A DNA stretch of 34,598 nucleotides from Candidatus Doudnabacteria bacterium. Lineage in GTDB: Bacteria > Patescibacteriota > Doudnabacteria > UBA920 > O2-02-FULL-48-8. This document shows, piece after piece, positions 7,071 through 14,770 of this stretch (positions are counted from its first letter, which is position 1; each line of letters starts with the position of its first letter). Under the pieces are notes generated by a model that saw only the letters and a program-made list of their open reading frames with translations, had not been told where the DNA came from and made no database searches. Location: the NCBI GenBank assembly GCA_025450105.1, contig JANWIA010000029.1, positions 1 through 34,598 of the forward strand. Reading direction: 5' to 3'. The translations under genes and the position numbers were made by a program.

Positions 7071-7313
7071 ATGGAAGTACAAGAAGTTTTTTATGCAATC
7101 GCCGCGTTTGCCATGGGGCTCTTAAGCCTGGTTTTGGTTTTAGTAATTGTGACGCTGTTCGTTTTGCAAAAAGCAATTCGAAACGCCGGCAACCAAATGG
7201 CGGAACTGCGCAAAAATTTTGACCAATCAATGTCTTCTGCGGCCAGCAAATGGGGTACAGTAACTTTAATGGGAGTAGCCTTGAAAATATTAACCAGGTT
7301 AATAAGGAGATAA
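7071..7313 (+). CDS. Small single-helix membrane protein with coiled-coil tail
   Basis: This 80-residue protein has one long hydrophobic helix (about residues 9-35, rich in L and V). A basic and amphipathic segment follows (AIRNAGNQMAELRKNFDQS), then a second short hydrophobic stretch. The layout resembles small DUF948-like proteins, but the match is only by architecture. It is followed after one base by the YtxH-like gene with a good ribosome site, so the two form an operon. Function unknown. Confidence 0.65.
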   Translation: MEVQEVFYAIAAFAMGLLSLVLVLVIVTLFVLQKAIRNAGNQMAELRKNFDQSMSSAASKWGTVTLMGVALKILTRLIRR

Positions 7314-7314
7314 T

Positions 7315-7629
7315 ATGACACATTATAAGGAAAACAGTATTGGGACCGGGGCGATTGCGTTTCTTGGTGGCATGGTCGCCTGGGCATTGCTCGGCCCAAA
7401 GATTAAATCATGGCTGAATAACAATGAGACCTGGAACCAAATGAAAACCGAAGTTTTGGATCAGGCCAGGAACGTCAAGGACATGACTAAAGAGCAGTAC
7501 GAAAAATTGATTGACGAAACATCGGATAAATATCGCAAAGTAAAACGAATCGGGGACAATGAATTGCAGGATTTGAAAAGTGATCTATTAAAGCATTGGG
7601 ATAAAATCAAAATCGCCTGGCAAGAATAG
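7315..7629 (+). CDS. YtxH-like small membrane protein
   Basis: This 104-residue protein starts at ATG 7315 with AAGGAG five bases upstream (7304-7309). A Gly-rich hydrophobic N-terminal segment (GTGAIAFLGGMVAWALLG, about residues 11-28) is followed by a long charged helical tail (WNQMKTEVLDQARNVKDMTKEQ). That is the YtxH/gas-vesicle-like pattern often linked to envelope stress. The tail likely lies along or near the membrane. Confidence in the family is moderate; precise function is unknown. Confidence 0.65.
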   Translation: MTHYKENSIGTGAIAFLGGMVAWALLGPKIKSWLNNNETWNQMKTEVLDQARNVKDMTKEQYEKLIDETSDKYRKVKRIGDNELQDLKSDLLKHWDKIKIAWQE

Positions 7630-7685
7630 GCGATCTGAACCGATACCCGCTTCAATAAAATTAATTTAAGAGGGAGGTGATTAAC

Positions 7686-7952
7686 ATGAACGTAATATTG
7701 TGGATTGTATTCGGAGGCATTGTCGGCTGGCTGGCCAGTTTGGTTATGCGCACGGATTCGGAAATGGGTGTTGGGGGCAATATCATTGTTGGTATCCTCG
7801 GCGCACTTTTGGGCGGCTGGATCGTAACATTGTTTGGTGGCCCAATGGTTACAGGGTTTAACCTCTCAAGTTTCATCGTTGCACTAATCGGCGCGATTGT
7901 GCTATTATCGATTGTTCGAGGCTTTAGAACCCCGGTCAGTAGAGGGTTTTAA
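7686..7952 (+). CDS. GlsB/YeaQ/YmgE-family membrane protein
   Basis: This 88-residue protein has three hydrophobic segments and the family's glycine-rich signature: GGIVGWLASLVMR near the N-terminus, then GNIIVGILGALLGGW. The family is annotated as 'transglycosylase-associated' and is connected with envelope stress, without a proven enzymatic role. ATG 7686 is chosen because GGGAGGTGA (about 7672-7680) lies five bases upstream; the frame could otherwise begin nine bases earlier inside that site. It is probably in one transcription unit with the preceding membrane proteins. Confidence 0.85.
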   Translation: MNVILWIVFGGIVGWLASLVMRTDSEMGVGGNIIVGILGALLGGWIVTLFGGPMVTGFNLSSFIVALIGAIVLLSIVRGFRTPVSRGF

Positions 7953-7975
7953 CCTAAATCATTAATCAAAAACAT

Positions 7976-8206
7976 ATGGCAGAGCCAAGTGAAGCACACT
8001 ACCATCACTATCATGAGCATTTAGAGTCTGAATCTGAAGGTAGCCGAATGGTCTGGGTTGTCCTGACCGTTATCCTGGTAGCCGCAATCCTGTTACTGGG
8101 TTTCCGCTACATTGGACGAAACACGACCCCAACCACGGATAATTCAACCAATATAAATGTTCCAAATCCGGTACCGACAAATGGAGCAGGCGAAACAACC
8201 CCGTAA
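7976..8206 (+). CDS. His-rich single-helix membrane protein, unknown
   Basis: This 76-residue protein has a histidine cluster near the N-terminus (HYHHYHEH, residues 8-15) followed by an acidic stretch. One transmembrane helix follows (about 25-43, VWVVLTVILVAAILLLG), then a low-complexity tail rich in Thr, Asn and Pro. Such tails are often extracytoplasmic. The His cluster could bind metal, but that is inference. No Shine-Dalgarno is seen. A bidirectional terminator follows 9 bases after the stop. Confidence 0.6.
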   Translation: MAEPSEAHYHHYHEHLESESEGSRMVWVVLTVILVAAILLLGFRYIGRNTTPTTDNSTNINVPNPVPTNGAGETTP

Positions 8207-8215
8207 AAATAAAAT

Positions 8216-8246
8216 AAAAAACCTCTCGTTTCTCGAGAGGTTTTTT
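8216..8246. terminator. Bidirectional terminator between convergent genes
   Basis: AAAAAACCTCTCG (8216-8228, with A tract) pairs with CGAGAGGTTTTTT (8234-8246) around a five-base loop. It separates the plus-strand membrane-protein genes from the minus-strand thioredoxin gene and can serve both. Confidence 0.92.
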
Positions 8247-8266
8247 ATTTGCCACTATGTAAGAGG

Positions 8267-8593
8267 TTACTGGATTTGAAGGATATTCTTAAGTTTTTGT
8301 TCAATGACATGCTTTGGCGCCGCACCAACGATCTCACCAATGATTTTTCCGCCTTTGAAGACTTTGAGAGCCGGAATGCTGAACACTGAATACTTGGAGG
8401 TCGAGGTCGGATTTTCATCAACATTGAGTTTCCCGACTGATAAATGCTCTTTCAGGTCCTCGGCCAGTTCGCTGACTGCCGGAGAAACCTGTTTGCACGG
8501 GCCACACCATTCGGCCCAGAAGTCCACCAAAAATGGTTTTTCCGAAGCCAATACCTCTTGATCAAAATTTTGATCGGTAATTACATGTTCCAT
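8267..8593 (-). CDS. trxA: Thioredoxin
   Basis: This 108-residue protein has a canonical thioredoxin fold: active site WCGPC (about 29-33) after FLVDFWAE, the cis-proline loop SIPALKVF and the C-terminal GGKIIGEIVGA strand. It is a cytosolic dithiol-disulfide oxidoreductase that would be reduced by a thioredoxin reductase; none is encoded in this window. There is no signal peptide. It is read from a near-consensus promoter at 8677-8706 with a leader of about 75 bases, and ends at the shared bidirectional terminator. Confidence 0.97.
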   Translation of the reverse strand: MEHVITDQNFDQEVLASEKPFLVDFWAEWCGPCKQVSPAVSELAEDLKEHLSVGKLNVDENPTSTSKYSVFSIPALKVFKGGKIIGEIVGAAPKHVIEQKLKNILQIQ

Positions 8594-8676
8594 TTGTTTT
8601 CTTTCTACCGCATACCCTGCATTAGCCGCGTTTGATGATTATCAGTAGTAAACGGATTACTTTACGTTGCCAAATT

Positions 8677-8706
8677 ATTATAAGGGTCCGGAATTTAGGT
8701 TGTCAA
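8677..8706 (-). promoter_or_regulatory. Consensus promoter of the thioredoxin gene
   Basis: On the minus strand, TTGACA (8706-8701), an 18-base spacer and TATAAT (8682-8677); both boxes are perfect. This is the strongest-looking promoter in the window and implies high constitutive expression. It lies back to back with the promoter at 8718-8746. Confidence 0.85.
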
Positions 8707-8717
8707 CGAGCCGGCGG

Positions 8718-8746
8718 TTGCTTAAACATTGTTTCTCTAGTAAGAT
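8718..8746 (+). promoter_or_regulatory. Promoter of the D,D-carboxypeptidase gene
   Basis: TTGCTT (8718-8723), a 17-base spacer and TAAGAT (8741-8746). The predicted start is near 8752, about 16 bases before ATG 8768. No Shine-Dalgarno is present. The region 8594-8758 otherwise holds only the two divergent promoters and the thioredoxin leader. Confidence 0.6.
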
Positions 8747-8767
8747 ATTTAAGAATTATTGGCAAAA

Positions 8768-9697
8768 ATGAAACAAATCGGCACCCCCACTAAAATCATC
8801 ACCGCAACAGTCCTTTTGGCAGGGACGCTTTTTTTTCCGGCCAAGGCTTTGGAAGAAAAAATTATCAAACCGGCTCGCGTGGCCGGAGTTTCCGCCACTA
8901 AAGAGCAACCGTATATTAACCCTGCGCCCGAGTTTTTAAATTCACCAGTGACTCCGGAACTGACTGCCAAAGCGGCTTATGCCTTTGATGTCAATTCCGG
9001 CACAATTTTGTATACCAGCAACTTTGACGAAGCCTTGCCAATTGCCAGTCTAAGTAAGCTTATGACCGCCTTGTTGGTTTTGGAAAAACGCGACTTGAAT
9101 TCAATCATGGTTGTCACAAAGGAAGACACAACAGTCATTGGCACGAACATGGGTTTGTTGGCAGAGGAGCGGATTAAAGTCCTAAATGTTCTGAAAGGCA
9201 TGTTGATTTCTTCCAGTAATGACGCGGCGAAGAGTTTAGCCCGAACGACATCGGTTACCGAACAAAGATTCGTCAGTTTAATGAATGAGCGCGCGCTTGC
9301 TCTGGGAATGACGCAAACCAGGTTTACAAATCCAACCGGTTTAGACGGTTTGGATAATATTGATAACAATTATTCGTCGGCGTTTGATTTGTCGTTATTG
9401 CTTACTGAGCTTAACAAGCACGAAATATTTTCCGAAATTGTCAAAACACGGGAAGAGGAAGTCACTTCCACCAACAACTACATTGTCCATCGATTGCACA
9501 CGACCAACAAGCTAATGTTGGAAAATCCGGAAGTCGTTGGAATCAAAACCGGATTCACATCATTAGCCAAAGGAAATTTGATTATCCACCAAAATCACAA
9601 TGGTACCGAAATTGTGACCATTGTTTTAGGTAGTGACAACCGTGAAGAAGACACCAAAAAGTTAATTGAGTGGATTTTTAACGCTTATCGTTGGTAG
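8768..9697 (+). CDS. D-alanyl-D-alanine carboxypeptidase, peptidase family S11
   Basis: This serine penicillin-binding protein has the three active-site motifs: SLSK (Ser 94, Lys 97), SSN (about 149-151) and KTG (260-262), numbered from ATG 8768. An N-terminal hydrophobic segment (about 10-28) ending in PAKA looks like a signal peptide or anchor, so the enzyme acts outside the membrane. It trims the terminal D-Ala of peptidoglycan pentapeptides. At 309 residues it is a minimal S11 enzyme. TTG 8759 in the same frame is an alternative start. It lies just upstream of mraY and the mur/fts genes and so serves the same pathway. Confidence 0.93.
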   Translation: MKQIGTPTKIITATVLLAGTLFFPAKALEEKIIKPARVAGVSATKEQPYINPAPEFLNSPVTPELTAKAAYAFDVNSGTILYTSNFDEALPIASLSKLMTALLVLEKRDLNSIMVVTKEDTTVIGTNMGLLAEERIKVLNVLKGMLISSSNDAAKSLARTTSVTEQRFVSLMNERALALGMTQTRFTNPTGLDGLDNIDNNYSSAFDLSLLLTELNKHEIFSEIVKTREEEVTSTNNYIVHRLHTTNKLMLENPEVVGIKTGFTSLAKGNLIIHQNHNGTEIVTIVLGSDNREEDTKKLIEWIFNAYRW

Positions 9698-9720
9698 TCC
9701 AGTCTGGTGAGTCAGTAATT

Positions 9721-9750
9721 TTGCCTTGACGATACCATTTATGGTATAAT
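9721..9750 (+). promoter_or_regulatory. Promoter and palindrome ahead of the mraY operon
   Basis: TTGCCT (9721-9726), an 18-base spacer and a perfect TATAAT (9745-9750). The palindrome ATACCAT-TT-ATGGTAT (9732-9747) covers the spacer and half the -10 box. It could be an operator, but no candidate repressor gene is adjacent. Confidence 0.6.
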
Positions 9751-9764
9751 AAAGGTGATTTTTA

Positions 9765-9818
9765 GTGTTAAGGACAGATTTTCTTTTTTTGAGAAACAAA
9801 ATTCATGGCAATTTTTGA
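9765..9818 (+). CDS. Possible 17-codon upstream reading frame overlapping the mraY start
   Basis: AAAGGTGAT (9751-9759) is a good ribosome site five bases before GTG 9765. The 17-codon frame ends with TGA at 9816-9818, 11 bases beyond the mraY ATG (9805-9807). mraY itself has no Shine-Dalgarno, so translation of this frame could load ribosomes for mraY by coupling. It may also be chance. No conservation can be judged here. Confidence 0.3.
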   Translation: MLRTDFLFLRNKIHGNF

Positions 9819-10848
9819 CCAAATCATTCGGGTTTTCACTTTATCAGCACTTTCCTTCGTTACGGCAATACTTTTGACTCCGTTATTGAGTGGGTTGCTG
9901 TACAAATACAAGGCCGGAAAACAGATCCGGGCTGACGGCGATACTCCGGTCTTTACCAAATTACATTCCAAAAAAGCAGGAACACCAACCATGGGTGGGA
10001 TTTTAGTTTGGTTTACGACCATTGCGCTGGCGTTTCTATTTTGGTTTCTGGATCGAGTTTTGAATTTAGAAATTTTTCACCCGTTGAATTTTTTTACGCG
10101 ACAACAAACCTTATTACCGCTCGGGGCGCTGTTGGCCAGCTCGATGCTTGGGTTTATAGATGACTACTTGGGCATTCGCGGTATCGGTGGGAAGGGCGGC
10201 GGTTTGCGAATCCGATTCAAATTGGTTTTGTATACCATGGTCGCTGTTGTCGGCGCCTGGTGGTTCTATTACAAGTTAGGTTTTGATACTTTGCATATTC
10301 CTGGGTTCGGAGATTTTGTCATCGGCGCTTGGTATTTGCCACTATTTATCTTTATTGTTGTCGCAACCAGTTTTTCTGTTAACGAGACCGATGGCCTGGA
10401 TGGTCTGGCCGGCGGCGTCCTAACGATCGCATTCTTTTCATTTGGACTAATCGCGTTCCTGCAGGGGAGATTTGAACTTGCCGCCCTGTCCGGAGTAATT
10501 GGTGGAAGCTTATTGGCATTTTTATGGTTTAATATTTACCCGGCAAGATTTTTTATGGGTGATACCGGGGCGATGGGTTTGGGTACTGTCCTGGCTGTCA
10601 TTGCATTTTTAACCAACTCTGTTGCCGTACTACCCTTGATCGGTCTGGTTCTAGTCATTGAATCGTTATCAGTTATGATCCAGTTGACATCCAGAAAATT
10701 ATTTAAGAAAAAAGTTTTTATTTCTACCCCGCTGCACCATCACTTCGAGGCATTGGGTTGGCCGGAAACAAAAGTCACAATGAGGTTTTGGGTAATATCC
10801 GCGGTCGGGGCAGTGGTTGGGTTGGCAGTTAATTTAATTGGACGATAA
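9805..10848 (+). CDS. mraY: Phospho-N-acetylmuramoyl-pentapeptide transferase
   Basis: This 347-residue polytopic membrane enzyme transfers phospho-MurNAc-pentapeptide from UDP to undecaprenyl phosphate, making lipid I. Family motifs are all present: the DD pair in GFIDDYLG (119-120), NETDGLDG (193-200), MGDTGAMGLG (about 249-258) and the C-terminal HHHFE. The N-terminal basic loop KLHSKKAGTPTMGG is the classic MraY signature. It is the first gene of a tightly packed cell-wall block; its stop is followed directly by the ATG of the amidohydrolase gene. Confidence 0.97.
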   Translation: MAIFDQIIRVFTLSALSFVTAILLTPLLSGLLYKYKAGKQIRADGDTPVFTKLHSKKAGTPTMGGILVWFTTIALAFLFWFLDRVLNLEIFHPLNFFTRQQTLLPLGALLASSMLGFIDDYLGIRGIGGKGGGLRIRFKLVLYTMVAVVGAWWFYYKLGFDTLHIPGFGDFVIGAWYLPLFIFIVVATSFSVNETDGLDGLAGGVLTIAFFSFGLIAFLQGRFELAALSGVIGGSLLAFLWFNIYPARFFMGDTGAMGLGTVLAVIAFLTNSVAVLPLIGLVLVIESLSVMIQLTSRKLFKKKVFISTPLHHHFEALGWPETKVTMRFWVISAVGAVVGLAVNLIGR

Positions 10849-12414
10849 ATGAAAGATATTTTAATACAAAATGGCACTGTGATTGACGGTATTGCCAAGG
10901 CGGCTTACAAAGCCGATGTTCTGATTGATAAAAATAAAATTGTGGAGATTACTCCAAATATTTCCGAAAAGAGCGCCAAGAAAGTTATTGATGCCACAGA
11001 CAAATACGTCACACCGGGATTCATCGACATCCAAAACCACTCCGATTCATATTGGACAATTTTTGATCAGCCGGATCAGTTAAGTTTAGTTTCGCAAGGA
11101 ATTACCACAATTGTCATGGGCAATTGTGGTTCTTCATTGGCCCCGATTTTTAACCAGGAGGCAATTAAGACTGTTCAGAAATGGCACAGCCTGACAGGAG
11201 TTAACGTTAACTGGGCGACATTTGAGGAATTTTGCAAAGCATTGGAGCAAATTAAAATCGGCGTTAATGTCGCGAGTTTAATCGGCCACGCCACTTTGCG
11301 CCGCGGCTTACTTGGAGATCAAGTTAGGAATATTACCCCCGGCGAATTGAAAGTTATGGGCAAATTACTAAATCAATCTTTGGATGAAGGCGCGCTAGGA
11401 CTGTCGCTGGGATTGGTCTACGCGCACGAAGTTGATTCAACTCAAACTGAATTGGAAGAATTGGCCAAGAACCTAAAGCGCCAGGATAAATACTTAAGTA
11501 TTCATTTGCGAAACGAAGGCGCCGAAATTTTAGACGCCGTAGACGAAGCCTTGCACATTGCTCAAAAATGCGAAATCAAACTAAAAATTTCCCATTTGAA
11601 AGTTCGCGAAAAGCAAAATTGGCATTTGTTTGAGCATGTCATGAACAAACTGGAAAATGCTTTCCACCAGGGTTCAGATGTTTCTTATGATGCCTATCCG
11701 TATTCCACTTCGTGGTCAGTCCTCTATACATATTTACCGCGCTGGGCGTATGAAGGCGGGCGTGATGCAATTTTAGCTAAATTAAGTAATCAAACAGAAC
11801 GCCGAAAAATTTTGGATTTTTTGCGCAACCAGCAATACGATTACAACAGCATGCGTGTCGCGACCGCAAAGGATAACCCAACGTTAGTCGGAAAGACTAT
11901 AGGTCAAATTGCCGAGAATCAAGGCGTGTCAAAGGAAGATGCAATGTTGACCGTGCTGGCCGCATCCAAAGGCCAGGCCATTGTTTTTGACCGTAATGTC
12001 TCGACCGAACAAATGGAATTATTAATCTCCTCGCCGCTGGCAATTGTCGCCACCGATGGTGCCGGATACACCCACGAGAGTGCAGACTTGGTCCACCCGC
12101 GATGTTTTGGCAGCATGCCAAAATTACTGAAACTTGTCCGTGAGAAAAAACTTTTAACCTGGGAGCAGGCTATTAAAAAAATTACTTCTGAACCAGCGCG
12201 TTTAATGGGATTGAAATCGCGAGGGGTTTTGAAGCCTGAAGCCTTTGCCGACGTTGTGGTTTTCGATCCGGCTACGGTTTTAGATTTAGCCGATTACGAC
12301 CAGCCATATCAAATTGCCAAGGGGATTACCACTACCATCGTTAACGGGGAAATTGCCTACAGTGAAGGTGAAGCTAAGACTCAAGCCTTGGCCGGGGAAA
12401 TAATTCGACGATGA
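10849..12414 (+). CDS. N-acyl-D-amino-acid deacylase-like amidohydrolase
   Basis: This 521-residue amidohydrolase resembles D-aminoacylases. It has an N-terminal beta domain, then PGFIDIQNHSD (about 56-66), GNCGSSLAP (Cys 93), IHLRNEG (His 219), ISHLK (His 249), TDGAG (Asp 403) and HPRCFG (416-421). In the family, Cys and the last two His bind the catalytic zinc. The usual HxH of the second metal site is here Q62-N-H64, so one His is lost. Members remove acyl groups from N-acyl-D-amino acids. It abuts mraY without a gap and overlaps murD by four bases (ATGA at 12411), so a role in D-amino-acid or wall-peptide metabolism is a reasonable inference. The substrate is unknown. Confidence 0.85.
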   Translation: MKDILIQNGTVIDGIAKAAYKADVLIDKNKIVEITPNISEKSAKKVIDATDKYVTPGFIDIQNHSDSYWTIFDQPDQLSLVSQGITTIVMGNCGSSLAPIFNQEAIKTVQKWHSLTGVNVNWATFEEFCKALEQIKIGVNVASLIGHATLRRGLLGDQVRNITPGELKVMGKLLNQSLDEGALGLSLGLVYAHEVDSTQTELEELAKNLKRQDKYLSIHLRNEGAEILDAVDEALHIAQKCEIKLKISHLKVREKQNWHLFEHVMNKLENAFHQGSDVSYDAYPYSTSWSVLYTYLPRWAYEGGRDAILAKLSNQTERRKILDFLRNQQYDYNSMRVATAKDNPTLVGKTIGQIAENQGVSKEDAMLTVLAASKGQAIVFDRNVSTEQMELLISSPLAIVATDGAGYTHESADLVHPRCFGSMPKLLKLVREKKLLTWEQAIKKITSEPARLMGLKSRGVLKPEAFADVVVFDPATVLDLADYDQPYQIAKGITTTIVNGEIAYSEGEAKTQALAGEIIRR

Positions 12415-13652
12415 TCAATTTAACAGGAAAAAAGATTGCCATCCTTGGCATGGGAGTAAACAACCGCCACCTGGCGGATTATTTTACTAAGCAAAATATT
12501 CCGTTCAAAATTTTTGATGGCTGGAACGACCCAATGGAAATAAAAGAGCAACTTAGGGGTTACGAGATTGTTTTTCGAACGCCCGGATTGCCCTACAAAT
12601 CAGAACTGATCCAAGCCTTACAAAAGGACGAGGTGGAAATTTATAGCCAAACGAAATTGTTTTTTGATTTGTGTCCGTGTCCGATAATTGGCGTGACCGG
12701 CACGAAAGGCAAAGGCACCACTTCCAGTTTGATCAGCGCCATTTTAAAAACTGCCGGAAAAAAAGTTTGGCTAGCCGGCAATATCGGTGGCGATCCATTT
12801 GAATTTTTGGACCAAATCCAGGAATCGGATTTTGTTGTTTTGGAGCTTTCCAGTTTTCAGACACAAGACTTGCATAAGGGACCGCATATTGCTGTGGTTT
12901 TGAACGTAACCCAGGACCATATCAACCCAAACCTAAAAATGTCCACGCATTACTCGCAAAAAGAATATGTGGAAGCTAAATCTCAATTACTAAAATTCCA
13001 AACCGAAACCGATTTTGCTGTACTCCACCCGGCCCTTCCAGATTGGTTTAAGGATTTGGGGATGGCAAAGAAAGTTTTTATAAATCCGGATAGTGTTGCG
13101 GATTTCAAAACTCAGTTGCTTGGGAAACATAATTTAGAAAATATTTCCGCTGCTGTGGAGTCGGCAAGATTTCTCAATATCGATGACAAAACCATTCGGG
13201 CGGCAGTTTCGGAATTTAAACCATACCCTCATCGGTTACAGTATTTTAAGGGGTCAGATGAGCTTGTTTATGTCGATGATTCTGCCAGTACTAATGAAGA
13301 ATCTTCGATTGCCGCGATTCGCGCCATTACCCAACCAATGGTTTTGGTTCTTGGTGGATCTGACAAAGGATTTGATTACAAAACATTGGCCGAGGAAATT
13401 TTTAACACTGATCGTATTAAAGGTATAGTTGTTATGGGTGATGTTGCCGATAGGATTAAAGGCGCGTTAAGTGCCTATTCTGGAAAAATTGTTGATGGCG
13501 GCAGCAATATGAAAAGTATTGTCGCGGCGGCGAGAAGTTTAGCCAGTCCCGGGGATGCGATTGTTTTGTCACCGGCTGCAGCGAGCTTTGGGCTTTTCAA
13601 AAATTACAACGAGCGAGGGGATTTGTTCCAGAAGGAGGCAACATCTAAATGA
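12411..13652 (+). CDS. murD: UDP-N-acetylmuramoylalanine--D-glutamate ligase
   Basis: This 413-residue cytosolic Mur ligase adds D-Glu to UDP-MurNAc-L-Ala. It has an N-terminal Rossmann-like domain, then the ATP loop GVTGTKGKGTT (usually GTNGK in MurD) and the central-domain motif LELSSFQ. Further motifs are DHINPNLK, YVEAK with the lysine expected to be carbamylated, VYVDDSASTNEES, LGGSDKGFDY and the C-terminal SPAAASFGLFKNYNERG. It is slightly shorter than E. coli MurD. It overlaps the amidohydrolase and ftsW genes by four bases each. Placement after mraY follows the classic wall cluster order, with an amidohydrolase interposed. Confidence 0.95.
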   Translation: MINLTGKKIAILGMGVNNRHLADYFTKQNIPFKIFDGWNDPMEIKEQLRGYEIVFRTPGLPYKSELIQALQKDEVEIYSQTKLFFDLCPCPIIGVTGTKGKGTTSSLISAILKTAGKKVWLAGNIGGDPFEFLDQIQESDFVVLELSSFQTQDLHKGPHIAVVLNVTQDHINPNLKMSTHYSQKEYVEAKSQLLKFQTETDFAVLHPALPDWFKDLGMAKKVFINPDSVADFKTQLLGKHNLENISAAVESARFLNIDDKTIRAAVSEFKPYPHRLQYFKGSDELVYVDDSASTNEESSIAAIRAITQPMVLVLGGSDKGFDYKTLAEEIFNTDRIKGIVVMGDVADRIKGALSAYSGKIVDGGSNMKSIVAAARSLASPGDAIVLSPAAASFGLFKNYNERGDLFQKEATSK

Positions 13653-14770
13653 AGAAATTTTTACCATCAGTAGATTATTATACGCTTGGAGTTGTTGTCG
13701 CGCTTCTTGGATTTGGACTGATTGCATTATCGTCGGCCTCAACCGTATTATCGTTCGAGCGCTTCGGCAACAATAATTATTATTTTTTGCGCCAAGTACT
13801 TTATGGATTGTTGCCGGGGATTGTCATGTTGTACATTTTGTCACGGATTGACTATCACATTTGGCAAAAGTTTGCGCCCTTGGCGATTTTTGTCGGCATC
13901 GCATTGTTGGTTGTGGTATTGATTCCATCCATTGGGTTTAAAGTGGGAAATGCCCGGCGTTGGATTCACTTTGGCCAATTTTTATTTCAGCCGGCGGAGT
14001 ATGTAAAGCTTGCAGTGATTTTTTATTTGGCGAGTTGGTATGACAAACGCCAACACCATGTCCACGATTTGTACTACGGATTTTTGCCGATTTTAGCCAT
14101 TATCGGATTAATATCTGGCTTGATTATTTTGCAGCCGGATATGGGCACCATGATGGCCCTGGTTGCCATTGCCGCTTGTATGTTTTTTATCGGTGGCGTG
14201 CACATGAAATATTTATTTTCCGCAGCGGGTGCTGCGCTGTTCATGTTATGGATTTTAATCAAAGCCGAACCATACCGTTTGGAACGTTTAACGACATTTT
14301 TTGACCCGTCGATTGATTCCAAGGGAATTTCTTATCAAATTACCCAGGCCTTGATTGCCATCGGTTCTGGTGGCATATGGGGGCAAGGCTTTGGCCAATC
14401 GCGGCAAAAGTACAGTTACTTGCCGGAACCAATCGGCGATTCCATTTTTGCCATCATGTCGGAAGAGCTTGGGTTTATCAGAATCTTAATTGTCCTACTT
14501 TTAATTTTTGCCTTTGCCTGGCGCGGCTACAAAATTGCCCGTAAGGCCCCGGATACTTTCGGAAAATTACTGGCTGGTGGAATTACTTCTTGGATAGTTT
14601 TTCAGACCTTAATAAATATTGGCGGCATTACCGGCATCATACCGTTGACCGGGATCCCGTTGCCCTTTATTTCCTACGGATCAACGGCCTTGGTTGTAAA
14701 CCTATCAGCAATTGGGATCCTCCTTAATATTTCCCGCTTTGCGGACCTAAACAATGAACAAAGAGCTTAA
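13649..14770 (+). CDS. ftsW: SEDS glycosyltransferase, FtsW type
   Basis: This 373-residue protein has about ten transmembrane helices. It carries SEDS-family motifs: WIHFG, QPAEYVKLA, LQPDMGT, GQGFGQSRQKYSYLPEP, GDSIFAIMSEELGF and the C-terminal PLPFISYGSTAL. SEDS proteins polymerise lipid II into glycan strands with a partner transpeptidase. FtsW rather than RodA is chosen from its place after murD. AAGGAGG (13632-13638) lies about ten bases upstream inside murD, and the ATG overlaps the murD stop. No cognate class B PBP gene is in the window. Confidence 0.92.
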   Translation: MKKFLPSVDYYTLGVVVALLGFGLIALSSASTVLSFERFGNNNYYFLRQVLYGLLPGIVMLYILSRIDYHIWQKFAPLAIFVGIALLVVVLIPSIGFKVGNARRWIHFGQFLFQPAEYVKLAVIFYLASWYDKRQHHVHDLYYGFLPILAIIGLISGLIILQPDMGTMMALVAIAACMFFIGGVHMKYLFSAAGAALFMLWILIKAEPYRLERLTTFFDPSIDSKGISYQITQALIAIGSGGIWGQGFGQSRQKYSYLPEPIGDSIFAIMSEELGFIRILIVLLLIFAFAWRGYKIARKAPDTFGKLLAGGITSWIVFQTLINIGGITGIIPLTGIPLPFISYGSTALVVNLSAIGILLNISRFADLNNEQRA

